From: Dipetalonema caudispina | Taxonomy: Eukaryota; Nematoda; Chromadorea; Rhabditida; Onchocercidae | Reading direction: 5' to 3' | Length of the DNA stretch: 64,000 bases | Assembly: GCA_013365325.1 (NCBI GenBank) | Contig: JABVXV010000281.1 | Coordinates: 2,501-66,500 of the forward strand | In this document: in pieces, positions 24,566 to 38,317 of the stretch | Numbering within the stretch: the first letter of the stretch is position 1 | Layout of the letters: each line of letters opens with the position of its first letter | Program-made: the position numbers and the translations under genes | Notes under the pieces: generated by a model | Told to the model about the DNA's origin: nothing | Seen by the model: the letters and a program-made list of their open reading frames with translations, nothing else | The model's database searches: none

Positions 24566-27500
24566 TCACAACCGAACAATTTGTACTTCACAAAAATCGG
24601 CAACTGATGTATACGAATTCTCTTTTCTTGCATCAATCTCTTTGAGATCAATTTTTAGTTTCATGAATGTACCGCTACTTCCACGTACCAATGCATTCGT
24701 ATTCACAAATACTGAATTTGCGACTACCTGTATCATGAATCTCTTTGAAAGAAAATCCTATTGATGATAAGAACAAATTTATCTAAATTTAACATATTGG
24801 TACGAAATACGATGGATTATACTATCCAAAGTAGCTAATTTAGATTAGTATATCTAAAGCTTAAAAAAGAAGGTACCTTAACGGTAGGTGCGAGTACTGA
24901 CGGCAAAATAATAATATGAGGTATTACAGAAAGTGATGAGCGCTCGACAGCTTCACGAAGTCGATAAGTAACATCATGAGTTGCAGGATATAACGGGTAC
25001 AAAGAACGCTGTCTGCAAAGGTCATTTGCCTATGATTTAAGATAGAAATCTGAGGTGAAACTTCGATAATTTCGGAAAAAGCAGTAAACGCTTGAATTCA
25101 AATGCATTATTTATACAATGAATTTTTAATTATAAGTTTGATTTGTTTTAATAACACTCCCACTCACAGTTTTATCCATCAAAGATAAGTGTCCTAGAAA
25201 TAAAACTAGGCGAAAGAGGTGTGAAATGAGAAGCGAAGACTAACATCCTCCTCAGCCATGCTTGGCACCATTCTTGGATTTATAAAAAAAAGCTACCAAT
25301 ATTTCATAAATAAAGAGCTTGACTGTCTTATTCTTTTACAAAAAAAATTTTTATGACCTAGAGCTTTTAATTGATAATTTAGAAACCTTCAAGATTAACG
25401 AAAGAAAACAATTCCTATTCATCTTATAAATATAACCAAGCATCAATACCTGAACAAATCTCGGATAAGTCGAGACATTCGATCCTGGTCTTCACAACTA
25501 TCTAAACAACCTATTTCGTCTTTTATTAAATGCTGGATAATCTCCGATGCTGTAATAGCAAATTCAACACCAGCAATCCGAACGATGGCAGGGTCCGGCA
25601 AAAGCACTATATTCTATAAAATGATAATGCTGTATTTAGGAAGGAAAATATTGATCAGTTACATTGCAAATCACTGGTCAACACACATTAATGAATCATA
25701 AATGGAAGAATCCTGAATTTCAAGTGCTTCAGACAAAAATCGTATAAAAGAAATCAAAAAAACTGCTCGATGAATAGAAAAGATAACCTTGCTTAACTGT
25801 TGCTTCCGCTGTTTAAGTGAACGAAATGGTGGAGTGGGAAAAGATGGTCGCAGTGCAGCATCTTTTTTTCCGTTTGGAACTATTAACACTTGAACATCAG
25901 TCCTAAAAATATTAACAATCGATTCCTGATTATAAGAAAAGTCAGTGTTTGAATTCTAAAATGACTTCTACGTATGACTGAAATTTCCACAGAATAAAAG
26001 CTTTATTTTAAATTATTCAATTCCAAAATTTTCCCCACACTACAAGAAATTATATTCTATTTCTTTCTTGAGAATCATTTAGTGGGTAATTTGACCTCTA
26101 GTTTCTTCGTTTAAATCGAAAAACATGAACTCTTCCATATTTTGATTCTTAAAGGCGTAAGTTTGCTCCCTTTTTAAAACTTATAAAAAGAAATCTTATT
26201 TAAATAGAAATATTGGTTAGAAACAACTCGTGCTTTCGCAAACAACGAACCCTGACAAGAATTCATCAATTTTTGCGAGAAGCATATCCATAAGATCGTC
26301 GTATGTATAACAACATTGAGGTGATTTCACTACTGGACTTGTTCGATCAATGAATGGACCAATCTGAAATTTAACAATTCTCAAAAGAGCACAACACTAT
26401 TTAAATAAAAGAAAAGTGCCTAACACGTACCAAAATTAGAATATTAGGTCGCTCCTTCCTCACTAATTCGATTAGATCGCAGAGCTGTTCATAGGAGAGA
26501 GTTTTAGACGAAGTAAACGGACCACAAGCACACCAAACATGAAGCACATCTGAAATAGTCATACTCTTATTTCTAATTTATATCTTTTTTATTGCTAAAA
26601 ACTGAAAATGTGTCGAAATAGGTCACTTGTATTTACATTTCAAATGTACTAATAAATCTACTACCTCGGTTCGATAACAAATAAATGAGCATAATTTGAC
26701 AATTGCAGTTAGTCACTAACTACTTTCACAGAATTGTTCAAATCTAACCAATGTCTGGTTGTTTATTAAGAGGTGCAATCGACGGTTCCTTAGGTTCAAA
26801 AATTTCATCCGGGACAAATACATCACCAGCAAAAGTTCCGTGAAGTGCAACAATCTATAATGGGAACAAAAGTTAACTGAAAAAGAAAAAAGCAATCAGT
26901 CAAAAACAGAAAAATCCCTCTTGAATCAACAAATTACTAACAAGTAGGTGAACAAGAGCAGTATGAAGAGACTGATAATGCAATGGAATAAATTTATAAC
27001 ACAGCGAATTGAGATAATTTTTTATGATAATCATAAATTGAATTATCATAAAAGACAATACATGTTTTACTATGTATTTCATTTGTTGAGGAACTTTCTT
27101 TCCAATGATCATGCATTGTAGGATGAACAGAATAGATGGAGAATTTACCTTCCCGGGGAATAATGAATAAGCTTTAAGATTGCTCAAATCGAGGCTTATA
27201 ACAGTAGCATTTTGATCAGTGCATTGCAATGAACAATTTGAGACATCTAGGGGATCTTCTGTATTATTCACGATGAACCCCGAATATACGTTTCGCATCT
27301 GCAAATAAATTTCTTCAGTGTTTTTCTACGAAAATTTTTACATTTACGAAAAAGATACAGCACTTTAAATTGGAATTCTTTACAGAAAAAAAGACTGAAT
27401 TTCACCTCAATTCAACATATTGGAAGAGCAGAAAACTTAGAAATGAAAAGGCAAAACTTAAATTTTAATTCCAAAACAATTCAATTTCGAGAAGAAAAGG

Positions 27501-29633
27501 ACATACCAAGGGCAATGAATCTATTTGTTCATCATCAGCCAGTATTTCGTTTTCTTTTTTGATTATATCACATAAGCTTTGAACTCGTGAAACAAGTGCT
27601 TAAATTAGACCAATGTACTTAATGCAAGAAATAATTACATATACCATTAGCAAAAACCCATAAAACATCAGGGTTCTCTTCCCCTGAAGCAAAATATATG
27701 AAACAGTTTACTTTATTTGTAATAATATGCTTATTCGAATTAATAATTTAGCCTGCAGTATTTTAGGAATTTTACAAAAAAATCTAAATCTGCAGATTTG
27801 TTTACGTCAGACTATATTTATTTTCGACCAAAAGCAGTTTTAAATTCTACCACTTAGAATTCAGTGGCAAATTTCTTGATCTAGCAAGAATAATAAAGTT
27901 AATTTCATCAGAATTATGACTTACTTTGAATTATGAGATCATGATGTCTTCAATTATAAAATATGCTTAGAGATACGATCAGACATCAGAAACCATTTGT
28001 TTACATGCTAATATTCCTACCAATCAGTTTTGCCATACTAAGAATTGATTAAAGAATTTCTTTCTTCACCTTCAATCTGCTCCAAATCTTTCTCAGCACC
28101 GTACTGTAACAAATTTTTGCAATCATCATTGTATAGTTTTTCCACAACGACTTTGCATACATTGCCGCCTTTGATTCCATCATTTCTTTTTGCTACGAAA
28201 TTTCTCCCTATGAATTTTACAATAATTTTGCCCGAATCTTTGCGATTTTGATATGCGGCATCAGATATGGACTGCCTGAAATAAATAGTAAGACGGAATA
28301 AACAATTTGTTAGTCTTCAATTCACTAAATATTATTTATAACAATCCAATTAATAGGCAAGTTTCAATTAGCAAAGCAATAATGCTCCAACCTGATTGGT
28401 GTAAAAGCCAAATATTTCTCGGGCAAAGTGAAATTTTCATTTGAAAAATCTACAATCGTACTGTCAGCTATACTACTCTCATCAAGCCATGAATTCCTAT
28501 TGCGTTCGCTAAATACGATTCTGAAATTACATGAGATGAAAATCAACCGAATATTTATAAGCTTACCATTAAACCACTAAGTTACTAAACTACTGATAGT
28601 AACTTTTTCACAGATCGTTTTATCACAAATAGATGACATTCTATTACCCGGAATGGATTACTACAGGGATAAAAAAGTATACTGTAGCACATCGTTTATC
28701 TGATTCTTCCTGATACGTCAACCTATTAAGAAATGAAAGTATTATTAGAAAATGATATACAAAAACTACTTCATTAAACTATCATTAAAAATGATGAATA
28801 AAAAATAAAAATTACGTATGAGAGATATTGAACGATTCATCTTTACAATTTTGAATAGCTCTCTGAAGAATCTATAAAGGAATACAAAAATAAAATTTAA
28901 ATTATAAAATTTTCCAAAATATCAAAATAAGGATAAAGAAGATAACTTCAAAAGTTGCACATAAAAATTTTGATTTCCATTGACATCCTTCATTTATTCT
29001 TTTTATCTCTTAATTTTATGCTCATTATATCCAACAAAAATTTACTAAGCATATCCTACTATCAATCAAAATTTTACAATAATTACCAGCTGTTCGAAGC
29101 TATCCAACATTGAAAGATTCACATGTGTCTGCTTTTGATTCGTTGCAAATGCGATCAATTCACTAACAAAATCTTCACCTTTTTTGCAATACTGTTTAGA
29201 GAGATCATTTGCTTCAAATAAAAGCATTAATCTTAATAAATTGTTATAAAGTATGCTTCATTAATATAAAAAAAATTCAAGTTTGCAATTAAAGTAAGTT
29301 TTTGTAACATTTAATTCCTAGTATTTTATCTCGTATTGCAATATCATTTATTTGTAGACATTTTTCTTTTTAATCTAGAACCTTTTAATGTCATATTTAT
29401 ATATGAGCAAAATATAAGGGATATTAAATTTTTTAATTCAAATCTATCAAAGACTAATTATCACTTTGGTATATCCTATAGACGTCGACGATTAAATAAT
29501 AGAAATTAAATGAACCTTTGACAATAAATTCCCCATCAGAATCATTTTCAAATGTATACATAAAATCTGCCAATTGTTCATTTAGCCATTCGGCTGTCAT
29601 ACAACCGCATGATTCAGCTATAGCATCATCCAT
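24566..29633 (-). CDS. div-1: DNA polymerase alpha subunit B (POLA2 / DIV-1)
   Basis: Non-catalytic B subunit of the DNA polymerase alpha-primase complex, which starts Okazaki fragments and leading strands in the nucleus. Sixteen exons, 5' to 3': 29516-29633, 29087-29211, 28816-28871, 28648-28722, 28392-28520, 28070-28275, 27645-27683, 27507-27583, 27149-27298, 26749-26854, 26431-26549, 26251-26363, 25788-25902, 25450-25613, 24877-25012 and 24566-24727. They join in phase to 629 aa, against about 600 in human. Family landmarks: LDLSNLKAYSLFPGK before the OB/phosphodiesterase-like region, VWCACGPFTSSKTLSYEQL, ILILIGPFIDRTSP, VQVLIVPNGKKDA...PTPPF, LLPDPAIVRIAGVEFAIT and QRSLYPLYP near the C-terminus. 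The phosphodiesterase-like domain is known to be inactive in this family. The N-terminus (MDDAIAESCGC) is the only in-frame Met start. The acceptor at 27584 (TTTCACGAG) is weak. Confidence 0.95.
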
Positions 29634-31111
29634 GATACTGTAAAATTACAAACCATCCGATAATATGAAATCTACTTAAATATGGATCGATTTCCAGAAC
29701 ATCACTCATTTCTTGATCTTATCGTTAGCTTGAATGCCTCCATAATTTTGAATTTCCAGAAATTTAATCTTCTTCCAAAGCTTACTTATTAATTATACAT
29801 ATATGCTTTTTCCTCCTTAATCATCATCCACCCTGTTTCTTTCATCCTACGTTTCATTTGTCGTTTCCCTATCACCTTGACAGCTTTTTAACCCTTCAAA
29901 ATTATTCAAGAATCTAAAAGTTTGCGAAATCGCTCAAAGCAACATAACACCATAAAAATAACTTCCTAAAATTTATTGTCTGTTTGTATAAGACCGCGAC
30001 AAGCAGAAATTTGATAAATTTCAGCTTTTGAGAAGCGATGATACATGAACAGCCAAACCACAATACAAGGTGTAATTCTATAAATACGAGCAATAGAGCG
30101 TGAAAAACAACCAAAATGACTGATTACAAAACTCCAATTAAAAAAAAAAGAAAAAATCTCAAATTTATTTACAAAAACATACAGACATGTAATAGACAAA
30201 ATGAAAAAGCAAATATCCTATTTAAAATATACCAAATGTCCCTAGTTATGAGGTAAGTGAGATACGATTTTAAGCATATATATATATTTACATCTTAAAA
30301 ACTAATGTTTGATTTATTAGGATTACTGGCGGAATAAAAATTAATACACAACACAAAATCCTATTTTAGTTATGTACAAGAATATAATAATTATGAACCA
30401 TGAACAACAAGCTTTTTCCTTTCAATTCCTGAACTATCTAGTGCAGAAAAGGTGCTACAAAGAAGGAACAAATGGAGAGTCCTTGATTTATACAACTAAG
30501 CATACTTGCAAAAATTAAAATTGAAAAGTAAATCTGATTTTAGTGGAGAATTTCATTCCATGAAAATAGTATCTTTAAAAATGATATTTACAACGACGAT
30601 ACCGAAAAAAGGATGAGACATGTTGCTTAGAAAAACCAGTGCACCGAGCTAAAGCACATACCATGAAATGCTTTTCCATGAGTTCATACCCAAAGATTTA
30701 TCAAAGTTGTTGCCAAGTGCAGTTACTTGAAAAATCTATAAACTAAGCCCAGAACAAGGGTTAACATCTACTTATTGTAAACTAGAGCTCATCGAAAAGC
30801 TAAACAAATTTTAACATCTGATTACAGCTTTGCTTTGCTAAGTTAAAGTATAGTGAATTCAACTCCATCAAACAAAAAACAAAAAAAAAGCATGCTTATG
30901 TAGAAATACAAAAAAAAAAAACAAAGCTAGCAGCTTTTGAACCTGAAACAAACAGCGGTTATTTACAACGAGTACAAAAAGTCAGGGGGAAAATGTCAAG
31001 CGAAGTTGATGTACAATGCCAAAAGTAAAAGCAACGAAATGTTGAGGACTATTTACATAGATTTATGGACTATCAAGTAATAGCGAATCGAGTAACGTTT
31101 TCACCAAGATT
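29634..31111. other. Intergenic between ATG101 and POLA2
   Basis: A 1.5-kb interval between two minus-strand genes, holding the ATG101 3' UTR and the POLA2 upstream region. Overlapping minus-strand open frames at 29914-30199 are Phe/Ile/Cys-rich, lack splice or family support and are not accepted. The distance is long for an operon. Confidence 0.55.
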
Positions 31112-33471
31112 TTACGACAAGAACGTATCTCTCAACATTTTCTTGACTGCAGATGCACCAATCGTCATTAATGTACTTTCCGTATTTTGACCTATAACTA
31201 ACAAGCATTATCACAATTCAAACTGCACTATTAATAAAAGCTATCAGGACAGTTAGTACCGCTCGGCTTTGAATCTAAAATAAAAGCAGAGACGAAACGG
31301 AAAACTGACAATTAAAAATACTGCATTTAGCAATTGAGGAAATGAAAAACAATTACATACCCGAATCAAGTGGATGTTTGACTACTCTGAAAAGATACGG
31401 CTGACATTCAAGAAAACTTGTATCAAAAATACTCGTCACTTCCGAACGTGCAGGCATTTGTGGCATGTACTGAGGTCGACTAATCAGGGAGCATGCTTTT
31501 AGCACAATCTCTGATACCGAATCCGCTACCTCTTCACGCATTCGTTCCCAATATTCTGAAAAATCGTTTTAAATATGAAGAAATACAGTGGAATTTTACT
31601 GGAACTAAACTAAAGAACTAGGATTAAAAGAAGTGCTTCCACCACTTAATATCATTCACCAAATAAGGATTGGAAGGACATAGATACTCTGAAATTTGTA
31701 ATTTATACAGAAAGGCTGGAGAAGTGTAGACTCCGCCAAGAGTTAGGTAAAAATCATACAATGAAATTCAGTGCTCGGCTATGGCTATCATATGCTTTTA
31801 TAGCTTTTTTATAAAAAACATTGTCTAGAGGCTTTAACAGTACTGTTATATAATAGTAATGATAACACGACTCGAATCTAAGATTATCGAATTATAATAA
31901 AAAAAACAAGAAATTACGTGATCACCTCGCTCTTTGATTCTAACTACACCAAGCTGAATTTGCCAAATCTCCCATGGGATCTCGTAATCTGATAGTGGCC
32001 ATGATCGTTTCTTTTTTTGATAGAATTCTAAATCGACCCTGAAATAGACCACAATGTTATAAGAAAACTATTATAAAAATGCTTCTCATAAGTTATGAAG
32101 AAATAAATAAAATTCGATACAGACTTCGAGCATCATCCTTCGACAATGCATGGAGAGTGTTGCAAAAAAAGAAAAAAAAATTCACAAACAGTTTAATTTT
32201 AACAGAAAAAGTAAAATTAAAGCCAACTTAGCATTCAGAAGTGGAGTCCCATAATGAGTGAGCAGCGATACTGGCGGCGGAGAGTAGAAACGAGGTGCAG
32301 TAACACTTTCAATAGAATGCCGAATGCACTGCACAAAAGAATCAATTTCCTCATGCAAGCATGAAACCAGTTTCGGACTATTTACACGTACCTAAACGTT
32401 CTAACTATTACTTTGAAATGGATTAATCAATTTCTTTCGTTTCATATAAGAACATACAGAAATACGGGATAGCAAACAATAATCATATAATTCATCCTCG
32501 AGCAAACAATTTATATATAATAAATACATAGAACAGCTTTAAAGCATATTTAAACTGTTAAAATTTTGTGTGCACATGTCTGTCTAAAAAATGAAAACAA
32601 ACTTACATAACTTAAATTCAAAGTGTTACAATCCACTTCCTCGACACCAATAGACCCGAGTTGAAAGTTTATTTCGCTAGTATAATGCATCTGTAAGAAA
32701 TAGCAAACTGTTGAATCTGATAAATCTTTCAACTTTTATCTTTTTTGAAAACTCGATAAACTTTTTACCGAATTTATTCCACTTAAAGTAAAAATCGCCA
32801 CTTTTATGAATACTACGAAGAAAAAAAGTTGATGCGTCCCGGGAATATTATCCTCGATCAAACGGAACTTATCCGGGTAAGGAGAAAAAGTTTACACAGC
32901 ATCTTTATACGAGACGAAAAATTACTTTAGGCACGCTCCTGTGCAAAAGAATGGTATGGAAGACTGTTGAGATTGCATCTCGTACCTGATGTTCATCAAC
33001 AGTCTAAAAAGATATTAAATAAGCAAATAAGATAAGAAAATTCATGAATAAATGAATGAATTAATAAATTCTGCATACATGCATACGTATTTTCCTTCAT
33101 CTCCGAATATCCAATATGGTATATATTTAGCACGANNNNNNNNNNNNNNNNNNNNNNNNNNNNNNNNNNNNNNNNNNNNNNNNNNNNNNNNNNNNNNNNN
33201 NNNNNNNNNNNNNNNNNNNNNNNNNNNNNNNNNNNCATATGTTATTAGCATTAAAATAAAATTAATTCAAATCAAAAGTTTCCAACAAAAATGAAAATGA
33301 AAGAAATCGATGAAAAGGTCAACATAACCATGAATGGGAACAATTCAAGTGCTATATTTGACACCAAAAAATAACCTCTCTTACCAATTTACCGGTTACT
33401 TTTCCGTCCAAATAGACATTAAAGTATGCTACATTGATGGTCGCTCTATGATATAATTTTACTTCATCCAT
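31112..33471 (-). CDS. epg-9: Autophagy-related protein ATG101 (EPG-9)
   Basis: HORMA-fold subunit of the ULK1/ATG1 autophagy-initiation complex; it stabilises ATG13. Exons 33385-33471, 32926-33003, 32607-32690, 32228-32391, 31926-32038, 31361-31555, 31260-31274 and 31112-31191 join in phase to 271 aa. Recognisable blocks: VFHTILLHRS, GSIGVEEVDCNTLNLSYV, LEFYQKKKRSWPLSD followed by IPWEIW, YMPQMPARSEV followed by FDTSFLECQPYL, and a C-terminal KKMLRDTFLS. It is about 50 residues longer than human ATG101 (218 aa), partly from an N-terminal extension (MDEVKLYHRATINVAYF) and partly from an insert before LEFYQKKK. One exon is only 15 nt (31260-31274). The WF finger reads Trp151-Pro152-Leu153, where I recall Trp-Pro-Phe in human. 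The 100-N gap at 33136 lies in intron 1, so no known coding sequence is lost. Confidence 0.93.
33136..33235. other. Assembly gap, 100 N
   Basis: Exactly 100 N in the first intron of ATG101. Unlike the gap at 10960, I see no repeated sequence on its two sides. Confidence 0.99.
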
Positions 33472-34256
33472 GAAAAGTTTATGTTATTGGGAAGAAACTA
33501 ATATGACAATTAGTGTGAAATAATATGCGTTACGTGATATGACGTAACATATCACGTAGTAGAATTTTTTCCTTTTTTTTTTTTTTTTGCATATTCATAA
33601 AATTTAATATAAAAAGATTGGAAAAAGTATAAATATGATCAATTGATTGTTTCATTCTCCATTGTTGTGGTGGTTTATAGTATCACATTACTTCGAATAG
33701 AAGACAATTTGATATTATTTTGTTGGAAAAGAAAAAAAAAAAGAAAAGAAAAGTGGAATAAAAGATAGAGATATGTTAAAGAAGCAAGAAACAAATAATA
33801 ATAATACCATGAAGTATTCCGATAATTATCATGGAACAATAACTAAATGGGTTCGATGGTGTATCTATTTGAACTAGAAATTGAAATTAATTTCAATTCA
33901 TTCAAATTATCTGTACTAATTAATTGAAATCGATTAGACCTACTTTATCTACCACTTTTTAATTGGCTGAAATGGATTGATTAAATTGAATTTATTCCTC
34001 GATGATACAACGTGTTGATGATGACCCGTATTTTGAATAATTAAAAAGACTTTATAGTCAACTATTTGACAAACAGTTTAATTGTAATAATTTCATTGAG
34101 GACAGTAGTACTTTTATGATTCATTTTACTGTTTGATATTAATATCATTGAAATGTTACCATATAACAAAACAACAAATTTTTCATTTTCCTTTAACAAA
34201 ATTTTTAATCAATTCAATAAAAAGAAAAATGAGAAATTTTTTAGAGCATTAGAGGA
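33472..34256. other. Divergent intergenic region between ATG101 and the coiled-coil gene
   Basis: A 785-bp AT-rich interval between two start codons on opposite strands, so it holds both promoters. It contains a poly-T run at about 33572-33588 and a nearby imperfect palindrome around CACGTGATATGACG...CGTAACATATCACGT (33532-33559). No gene is seen. Confidence 0.5.
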
Positions 34257-36101
34257 ATGAAAATGAATATGGACGAAGTAAGACAAATTATTATCACTTT
34301 AAAGGTATCATTTTTAATAAATAAAAATTTATCGGAAAAATGAAAAAATAAAACAAAAAAATGGATAAAAATTTAAGCTAACATTTTTATGAAAGAAATG
34401 TAAGGAAAAAAAAAAAAAAAAATTAGATGTTTCCAATTTTTTTTTTCCGTTCCATTCCTGTTGTTCAAATTTTTATTCCAGTTTCTAAAAATTGTATTTT
34501 TCTAATGTGAAACAATCTTTTTTCATTTTTTTTCTTTTTTTTTTGTTAAAGGACAAATTGATGGAAAGACATTTGATGTCGAAGAAAATTGCGGAATTGG
34601 AGAAAATTTTAGAAAAAATCAACGATACTACAAATAAAATTATAATTGAGGTACTATTTTTCTATCAAATTTTTTCCCTTCCAGAATGATAAAAACTAAA
34701 TAATATTTCATTATAGGAAAAGAAAAGAATGTATTAGAAATGAATGATGAAAATATGTGGGAAAAAAAAAAAATTAATTCAAAATTGATAAATCAGATTA
34801 TTGAATAGATGAATAATCGAGTGGATGATTTAAATCGAGATTGGCAAGAACGATTAGAAAATGAAAATGTAAAATGGAAAAATGATATGCATGCATCATA
34901 TAATAAGTAGGTTTTCTTTTTTTTTTTTTTTCTCCTAATTATCTTATTCTTAATTAGATAAGTCGCATATATAAAAAAAATATTTCAATGTTTTTTGAAA
35001 GAAATAATTTTTGAAAAATATACAATATTACTTTAGAATGATAAAATGGCATAGCATAATAAAAATTTGAAATGTTTAATTAAAAAAAAAAAGGAATATA
35101 TTGTGTAATTTTAGTAAGCTAACAAAAACTCGTAGTTCAAATGATATTAATGATGTAATATGGCGAACAGAACGACGTATGCTTGAATTAACCGATCGTT
35201 TAGCACCTATTCAAAAAATGGAACAAAAATTGGAAGAAATTATTGATGTACTAAAAAAAGCTCCTTGTTATCAATCAATTTTGTCTAGCACTGATAATTT
35301 GGTTGGTTAGCTTATTATATTCGTTATCATAAATGTTAATTGATAGCTAAGATAAATTAAACCAAACATAGAATGAATTAATTTAAATAGATATTTTAAA
35401 TGAACTTCATCGTTTTCCTATATGTTTATTTATTTGCATATACAATTGATGTGTAAAATATTTTGTGATTGTTAATTATGAGCTAATAATGAACTGTGAA
35501 ATGTCAAAAATTTTCAGCATATCACAGAGAGTGAAAGTGTTAATACAGCAACGACAACACAAAGTATGCAAAAAGATAGTGTTGTAAAAAATCCGAATTT
35601 TTATGGAGTTGTCGAAATCACTGAAAATTATTCTATGGTTATTATCAATATCATTTTAAAAAGGGAAATTTTATCAAAAATTAGGCATTACATTAAAGTT
35701 AGAAACAATAGAAAATTTCAGACAAAATAAATATTTTAAAAAAATATAAATCAAATGTTTTTAAATACTTCAGTATATTTGAACATTTAAAGTGCACTTT
35801 TGTATAATTAAACTATTTATAATCACTGATTAAAATAATAAAATCAATTAAGTGTCTTCGAAATTTGGAACGAGCTATCAAATCCTTAGAATCAATTAAG
35901 CAAATGTCATCATTATTCGGCGTATCTGTTGAAGGAATATCAAGTGCTCATGATGTTAATCATACCGCAAACGTACTTAAACAATTTGTTAATAAATTAA
36001 AAATTTCGGTAATTTTACAAAATTTCAGCATTACTTTTTTTAAATATTCAAATTTATTTCGATTTCATACATTTACAATTTTTTCATATTACTACTGCTA
36101 A
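34257..36101 (+). CDS. Unrecognised helical/coiled-coil protein, about 236-266 aa
   Basis: I do not recognise this gene. Exons 34257-34304, 34552-34650, 34809-34906, 35115-35301, 35518-35637 and 35853-36008 join in phase (236 codons). The sequence is heptad-like and charged: RHLMSKKIAELEKILEKIND, VDDLNRDWQERLENENVKW, RRMLELTDRLAPIQKMEQKL and LRNLERAIKSLESIKQMSSL, so coiled-coil segments are likely. A Ser/Thr linker sits at 35518-35637. There is no signal peptide. Start: ATG at 34257, with two further in-frame Met codons close behind. The 3' end is unsettled. A donor (TCG|GTAATT) follows 36008 but I found no matching last exon. Without splicing the frame runs on to TAA at 36101 with a Phe/Tyr-rich tail that looks noncoding. 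Donors after 35301 (GTTGGT) and 35637 (GTTATT) are weak. Confidence 0.55.
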
Positions 36102-38317
36102 TAATTAAATTTTGCCTTAAAAAAAATTTTATCAAACTACGAGAAAAAAATGCAATTGAAAGTTAATTTTAAGAAGTATATGAAATATTCCTTAAAGTAT
36201 TGAATTTTCTTGGAATGCATTAGTTTATGAAATGAAATTAAATAGAAGAGTTAGAAAAAAAAGAAAAAAAAAAGTCGCATGCATAATTTCATGATAATTT
36301 TTTTAAATTATTGAAAAATGAGAAAGAAGGTAGCAGATAAAAAAAAATGATCAAAATGATAAAGCATAAATAGATGGAATTTAAGAAGAAGTATAATAGT
36401 TTAAAAAAAAAAAAAAAAAAAAAATTTATACAAAATTACCAATCGATGGAATGATTTACTACTATAATGTGATAAAAAAGTTAATTGTAATAAATGCTTG
36501 ACTTCTATCCTATTAAATAGTAATTGTAAAATTTTGGATTGTATCCTAAAAATGTTACTTAAAATATAAAAATAAATAGCAATAAATAATGATATAATTC
36601 TTATAGCTGCAAAAGTGTAATATTCGAAATGATAATAATATGGCTATTTAATTGATGTCTAACAAATTAAATCCTCTTATATATATACATTTGCATTTGT
36701 TCATTGTCATTTATTCATTGTAATATGAAATTTTGCAAGAGAAATTAACTTATGGAATTTTTGAAAATTGTCAAATCTATCAAATAAATGCAGTAATGAA
36801 TAAAAATTTTTTAAATCGAAAACTTTTTAACGATTAAATTTATCATATATGAATAAATGTTGATATTTGTAATTTTAAATGCAAAAATTTCGAAAGCTAA
36901 AATTTATCTAAATGAATGTATTCATAATTAAAATCATTGAAAGTATTAATTTTTAAGGTATTTTTTTTTTTTCTGTTACAACATTAATGAAAAATTAATT
37001 TGTTTTATGTCAAAAAAAAAAATTAGCATCATTAACAGTTTTAATGAATTCAAAAAAAAAAAAATAACGTTTTTACTGAAAAAGGACGGATAGACCAATT
37101 TGATATTTTTATAAAATCTACCAAATAAATTTTCTATAAATGAAATAATTTCTTGAAAAAAAAAAAAGAAATTATGCAAAAATATATTTGAAATTATTAA
37201 TTTTTAAACTATTAGAAGGAAACAAAAAGGTCATTTAATAGATTACGACAGGATATATCATGGATGAAATGTCTTTTTTTTTTTTTTTTTCCGAAAATGA
37301 TGTAACTATTACAGTTGCAGTTATTTTCTCTTTTTCTTTCCTTCTCATTTTTCTCATTTTTTTTTTCTACTGTTGTTAAAAAATAAATTTATGTCATACG
37401 ATGTAGTTTATGACCCATAAAAATATGCACTACAATCCAAGATAACAATCCTTCTTATTTTCAGTTCCTACAAATTTTTGTCATCTATATCATTTATCCA
37501 TCAAATTTCTTTCATCTATCAAAAATATCTTTTCATATTAGAAATAATTTTTAGCATTTCATAATGATGCATATTTATTCAGGAATTCATTAATTCTAAC
37601 TAATAAGAATAGTAGCAAATAATAAAACAATGAATGAAATTTTTCATTTTAATATTTTATAGTATATATATATATATTTGTATAATTGAATTTCCAACCT
37701 TTTCCATTTGTCTATTTAACCAAAAAAAAAAATTTATAAGTAAGTAATGATTTAATAAAAATAACTAGTAAAATTATTTCAAGAAAAGAAAATAAGTAAA
37801 AATATTTCTACATCGAATACAACGATCAATTTGCATGCTCTATTTTTCACTTACAATTGCTAATAGTTGGATAATTTTTAAGTTTAACTTTTAAAAACTA
37901 AGTTAAAGAATTTTTTCGATTTAAAATATTCGTATATTACTAGCACAAAATACTGATTGTAACTCTGAGGTTTAATTCATTCAGCTAATAACAGTCTGTC
38001 TTACAATAATTTCTATATTTGCATAAAATAGTTTTCAAAAGAGAGGGAAAAAAATTTTTCAATGTATTACTTGATAATATTTGACAAAAAAAAAAGTAAA
38101 ATAAGCATACATAAGAGTAATGTTTAGAAAATATCGCCTTATAGATAAGCCTTAAAAACTTGTCCTAATTGATTAGACTTCCAAAATCTTAGACATCTTA
38201 GGCATTAATTCCAGTAAAAATGAAGGAAAATAATTTTAATAATGCATTTTTTTTTTTTCTTCATATACTAATATTAATTTGTAAAATTTTCAGGTGTACA
38301 ATTTTAAAAATAAATAA
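36102..38317. other. Intergenic, 2.2 kb, no gene seen
   Basis: Very AT-rich with poly-A/poly-T runs (for example about 36402-36423 and 37274-37290). A missing last exon of the coiled-coil gene could lie here but none is identifiable. No other structure is seen. Confidence 0.55.

Noticed and set aside
29914..30199. Two overlapping minus-strand open frames between POLA2 and ATG101
   Set aside because: Hydrophobic AT-driven composition, two frames open at once, and no acceptor/donor chain to either neighbour.
33136..33235. Second 100-N gap checked for duplicated flanks
   Set aside because: The sequences on its two sides do not resemble each other, so there is no sign of the overlap artefact seen at 10960.
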